The position numbers and the translations under genes are program-made. Below, one piece after another: positions 62,711 through 64,000 of a DNA stretch of 64,000 nt. The notes below the pieces were generated by a model. The model had not been told where the DNA came from. It saw only the letters and a program-made list of their open reading frames with translations, and ran no database searches. The DNA is taken from the NCBI RefSeq assembly GCF_000236905.1, contig NC_016521.1, forward strand, positions 868,001 through 932,000, read 5' to 3'. The DNA comes from Tetrapisispora phaffii CBS 4417. Taxonomy: Eukaryota; Ascomycota; Saccharomycetes; Saccharomycetales; Saccharomycetaceae. Positions within the stretch are counted from its first letter, which is position 1. The number at the start of each line of letters is the position of its first letter.

Positions 62711-63792
62711 TTAACAAGATATATACATACAAATACTTTTTATAAGAAATAAATATACACTAATTTTAATAAAACAACATTGAAAATTACTTGAGTGACT
62801 ACATAAGTTTACGGTTTGTCCTTATGATGCGGCTGAGCGTCCACAACTTTCTGATTTGAATAGAATGAGTAGTGTAACTTGCAAGAGTAACATATCTCAC
62901 TTCAGTTCAACTCATAGTTGAATAATTGTAGCTCCTACGATTAAGAGACCTGTTTACAAAATGGAAAATTTTGCAAAAAATTTTCAAACCTTTATCAGGT
63001 GGGAAATTCGGTGAATTACAACAAACTTTTCATTTTGTTTTGAGTATAAGTTACCTACCCGTGAGGGAAATTGGTGTAAACTAATTTTACAATAACTGCT
63101 CTGTCATAAGAAATCGTAACTAGAAGCTGACAGAAATGTCAGCTTCTAGATGGGAAAGGCAGAGGTTTTAATCAGTGTAACGACTATTAAAAAATACTTG
63201 AAGCAGGATCGGTGTTTGATAGAGATGGAAAGGGAAGGATGCATATGCATCTTGATGTATGGTGTTCTACCTTTGTTGTCTCTTCTTACGCTGTTAAAGA
63301 AAAACTTGTGTGACTTATTTTGTCCTCTTTGTTAGTGGGAAACCTCTCTTGAGGTTCTAGTTTGCAGAGATAGGAGAAGGTAAGGTCTGTTGAGTGCAAT
63401 CGTAGGATACCTCTGTTATGAACAGACTTCTGTCTTGACGTTAGTTCGATTTGATGAAAGTTTGTGATTGCTCAGGTGAACCCGATACCGATTATTACAG
63501 TTATTCAACATTCTTTTTTTTTGTACTGTGATCTTTTATGTTATTGGTTCTTCGTTATAAACTTTTCAATATCCTGTAGCCTATAGCACTGCTTACTTCT
63601 GCGTAGTGAAAAATTGACTTGATATTTAAATCAGTCTCGATGAGTTTTAAAAGGTATCCTTAAAACTGCATATTGTTTGTTATTTTATTTGCATTAGCTC
63701 ACACTATTCAAACATACATATACGCATATACATTTATCTAACTACAACATCGCAATATATCACATATTTTATTGTGATAGTTGGGATGGGCT
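62711..63792. other. Intergenic region before the last gene
   Basis: The 1.08-kb spacer contains a hairpin at 63121-63148 and a short chance frame at 63150-63335. TIM9, next to PXP1 in S. cerevisiae, is not seen. No gene is supported. Confidence 0.6.
63121..63148. repeat. 12-bp hairpin with GAAA loop
   Basis: TAGAAGCTGACA (63121-63132) and TGTCAGCTTCTA (63137-63148) are exact complements around the tetraloop GAAA. As RNA this would be a very stable GNRA-capped stem. Confidence 0.95.
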
Positions 63793-64000
63793 ATGAATCC
63801 TGATGTTGTTGAATCTAATTCAATCAATGATAACGTTTCGGATCCAACATCTTCTAAGTCAGCTTCCACTACAATCGGTGCTTTGAGTGCTGGTGGAAGA
63901 TCAGTTGTCTACCAACTGACATCTTCATATCTTCGTACGCCAGTTAAATTGTTTAAGCCAGCAAGGTTCGATTATTTCCACTATGTTCGAGTCATCCTCA
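63793..64000 (+). CDS. Unidentified protein, 5' part only
   Basis: An open frame begins at the ATG at 63793 and runs 69 codons to the window edge. The first ~30 residues are Ser/Asn/Asp-rich; then follows a more conserved-looking stretch, VVYQLTSSYLRTPVKLFKPA, and RFDYFHYVRVIL at the edge. It may be the start of a membrane or mitochondrial protein, but I do not recognise it. A short upstream ATG at 63786 opens a 5-codon frame that overlaps this start out of frame. Confidence 0.65.
   Translation, partial: MNPDVVESNSINDNVSDPTSSKSASTTIGALSAGGRSVVYQLTSSYLRTPVKLFKPARFDYFHYVRVIL

Noticed and set aside
63150..63335. 61-codon frame after the GAAA hairpin
   Set aside because: Short, spacer-like composition, and no match to TIM9 or another expected neighbour.

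Overview
The window is nuclear DNA of a budding yeast of the family Saccharomycetaceae. Genes are compact and almost all intron-free, and the intergenic DNA is very A+T-rich. Nearly every protein reads as an ortholog of a Saccharomyces cerevisiae gene. I count 27 protein-coding genes (two cut by the window edges) and two tRNA genes. The gene order mixes two S. cerevisiae regions that are sisters from the whole-genome duplication: chromosome III around CEN3 (BUD3, DCC1, NFS1, LEU2, CDC10, LDB16, VMA9, YCP4, SAT4, RVS161, ADY2, CTO1) and chromosome XIV around CEN14 (PET8, RLP7, SIS1, CIT1, RPC34). Many genes expected between them are absent (for example ADP1, PGK1, POL4, MRPL32, DOM34). Interleaving with losses suggests a post-duplication species that split early from Saccharomyces, for example near Tetrapisispora or Vanderwaltozyma. 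The genus is an inference.

Layout. 1-13 kb: BUD3, DCC1, PET8, NFS1, LEU2, RLP7. 13.1-17.9 kb: a 4.8-kb stretch with no credible gene. 17.9-36 kb: RFX1, SIS1, YHK8, CDC10, an unrecognised 535-residue protein with an internal duplication, tRNA-Arg(UCU), LDB16, a two-intron VMA9, CBF5. 36-50 kb: YCP4, CIT1, tRNA-Pro(AGG), SAT4, RVS161, ADY2, RPC34, CTO1. 50-64 kb: an HGT1-type glucose transporter absent from S. cerevisiae, then GLC3, GTT3, PMP2 and PXP1 in the order of the left arm of S. cerevisiae chromosome V, and the 5' end of an unidentified gene.

Inverting the block from SIS1 to CBF5 would restore both the RFX1-CBF5 adjacency and the order VMA9-LDB16-(CEN3)-CDC10-YCP4-CIT known from S. cerevisiae. 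That places the ancestral centromere position between CDC10 and LDB16 (26.5-31.0 kb). I found only weak centromere-like motifs there.

The genes are individually regulated eukaryotic units, not operons. Several promoters carry readable sites: Leu3-like sites at LEU2, a heat-shock element at SIS1, PAC/RRPE boxes at RLP7, CBF5 and RPC34, and Rgt1- and Mig1-type sites at the glucose transporter. For DCC1, PET8, RFX1, LDB16, ADY2 and GTT3 the open frame continues upstream of the first ATG to a TTG; I used the first ATG in each case.
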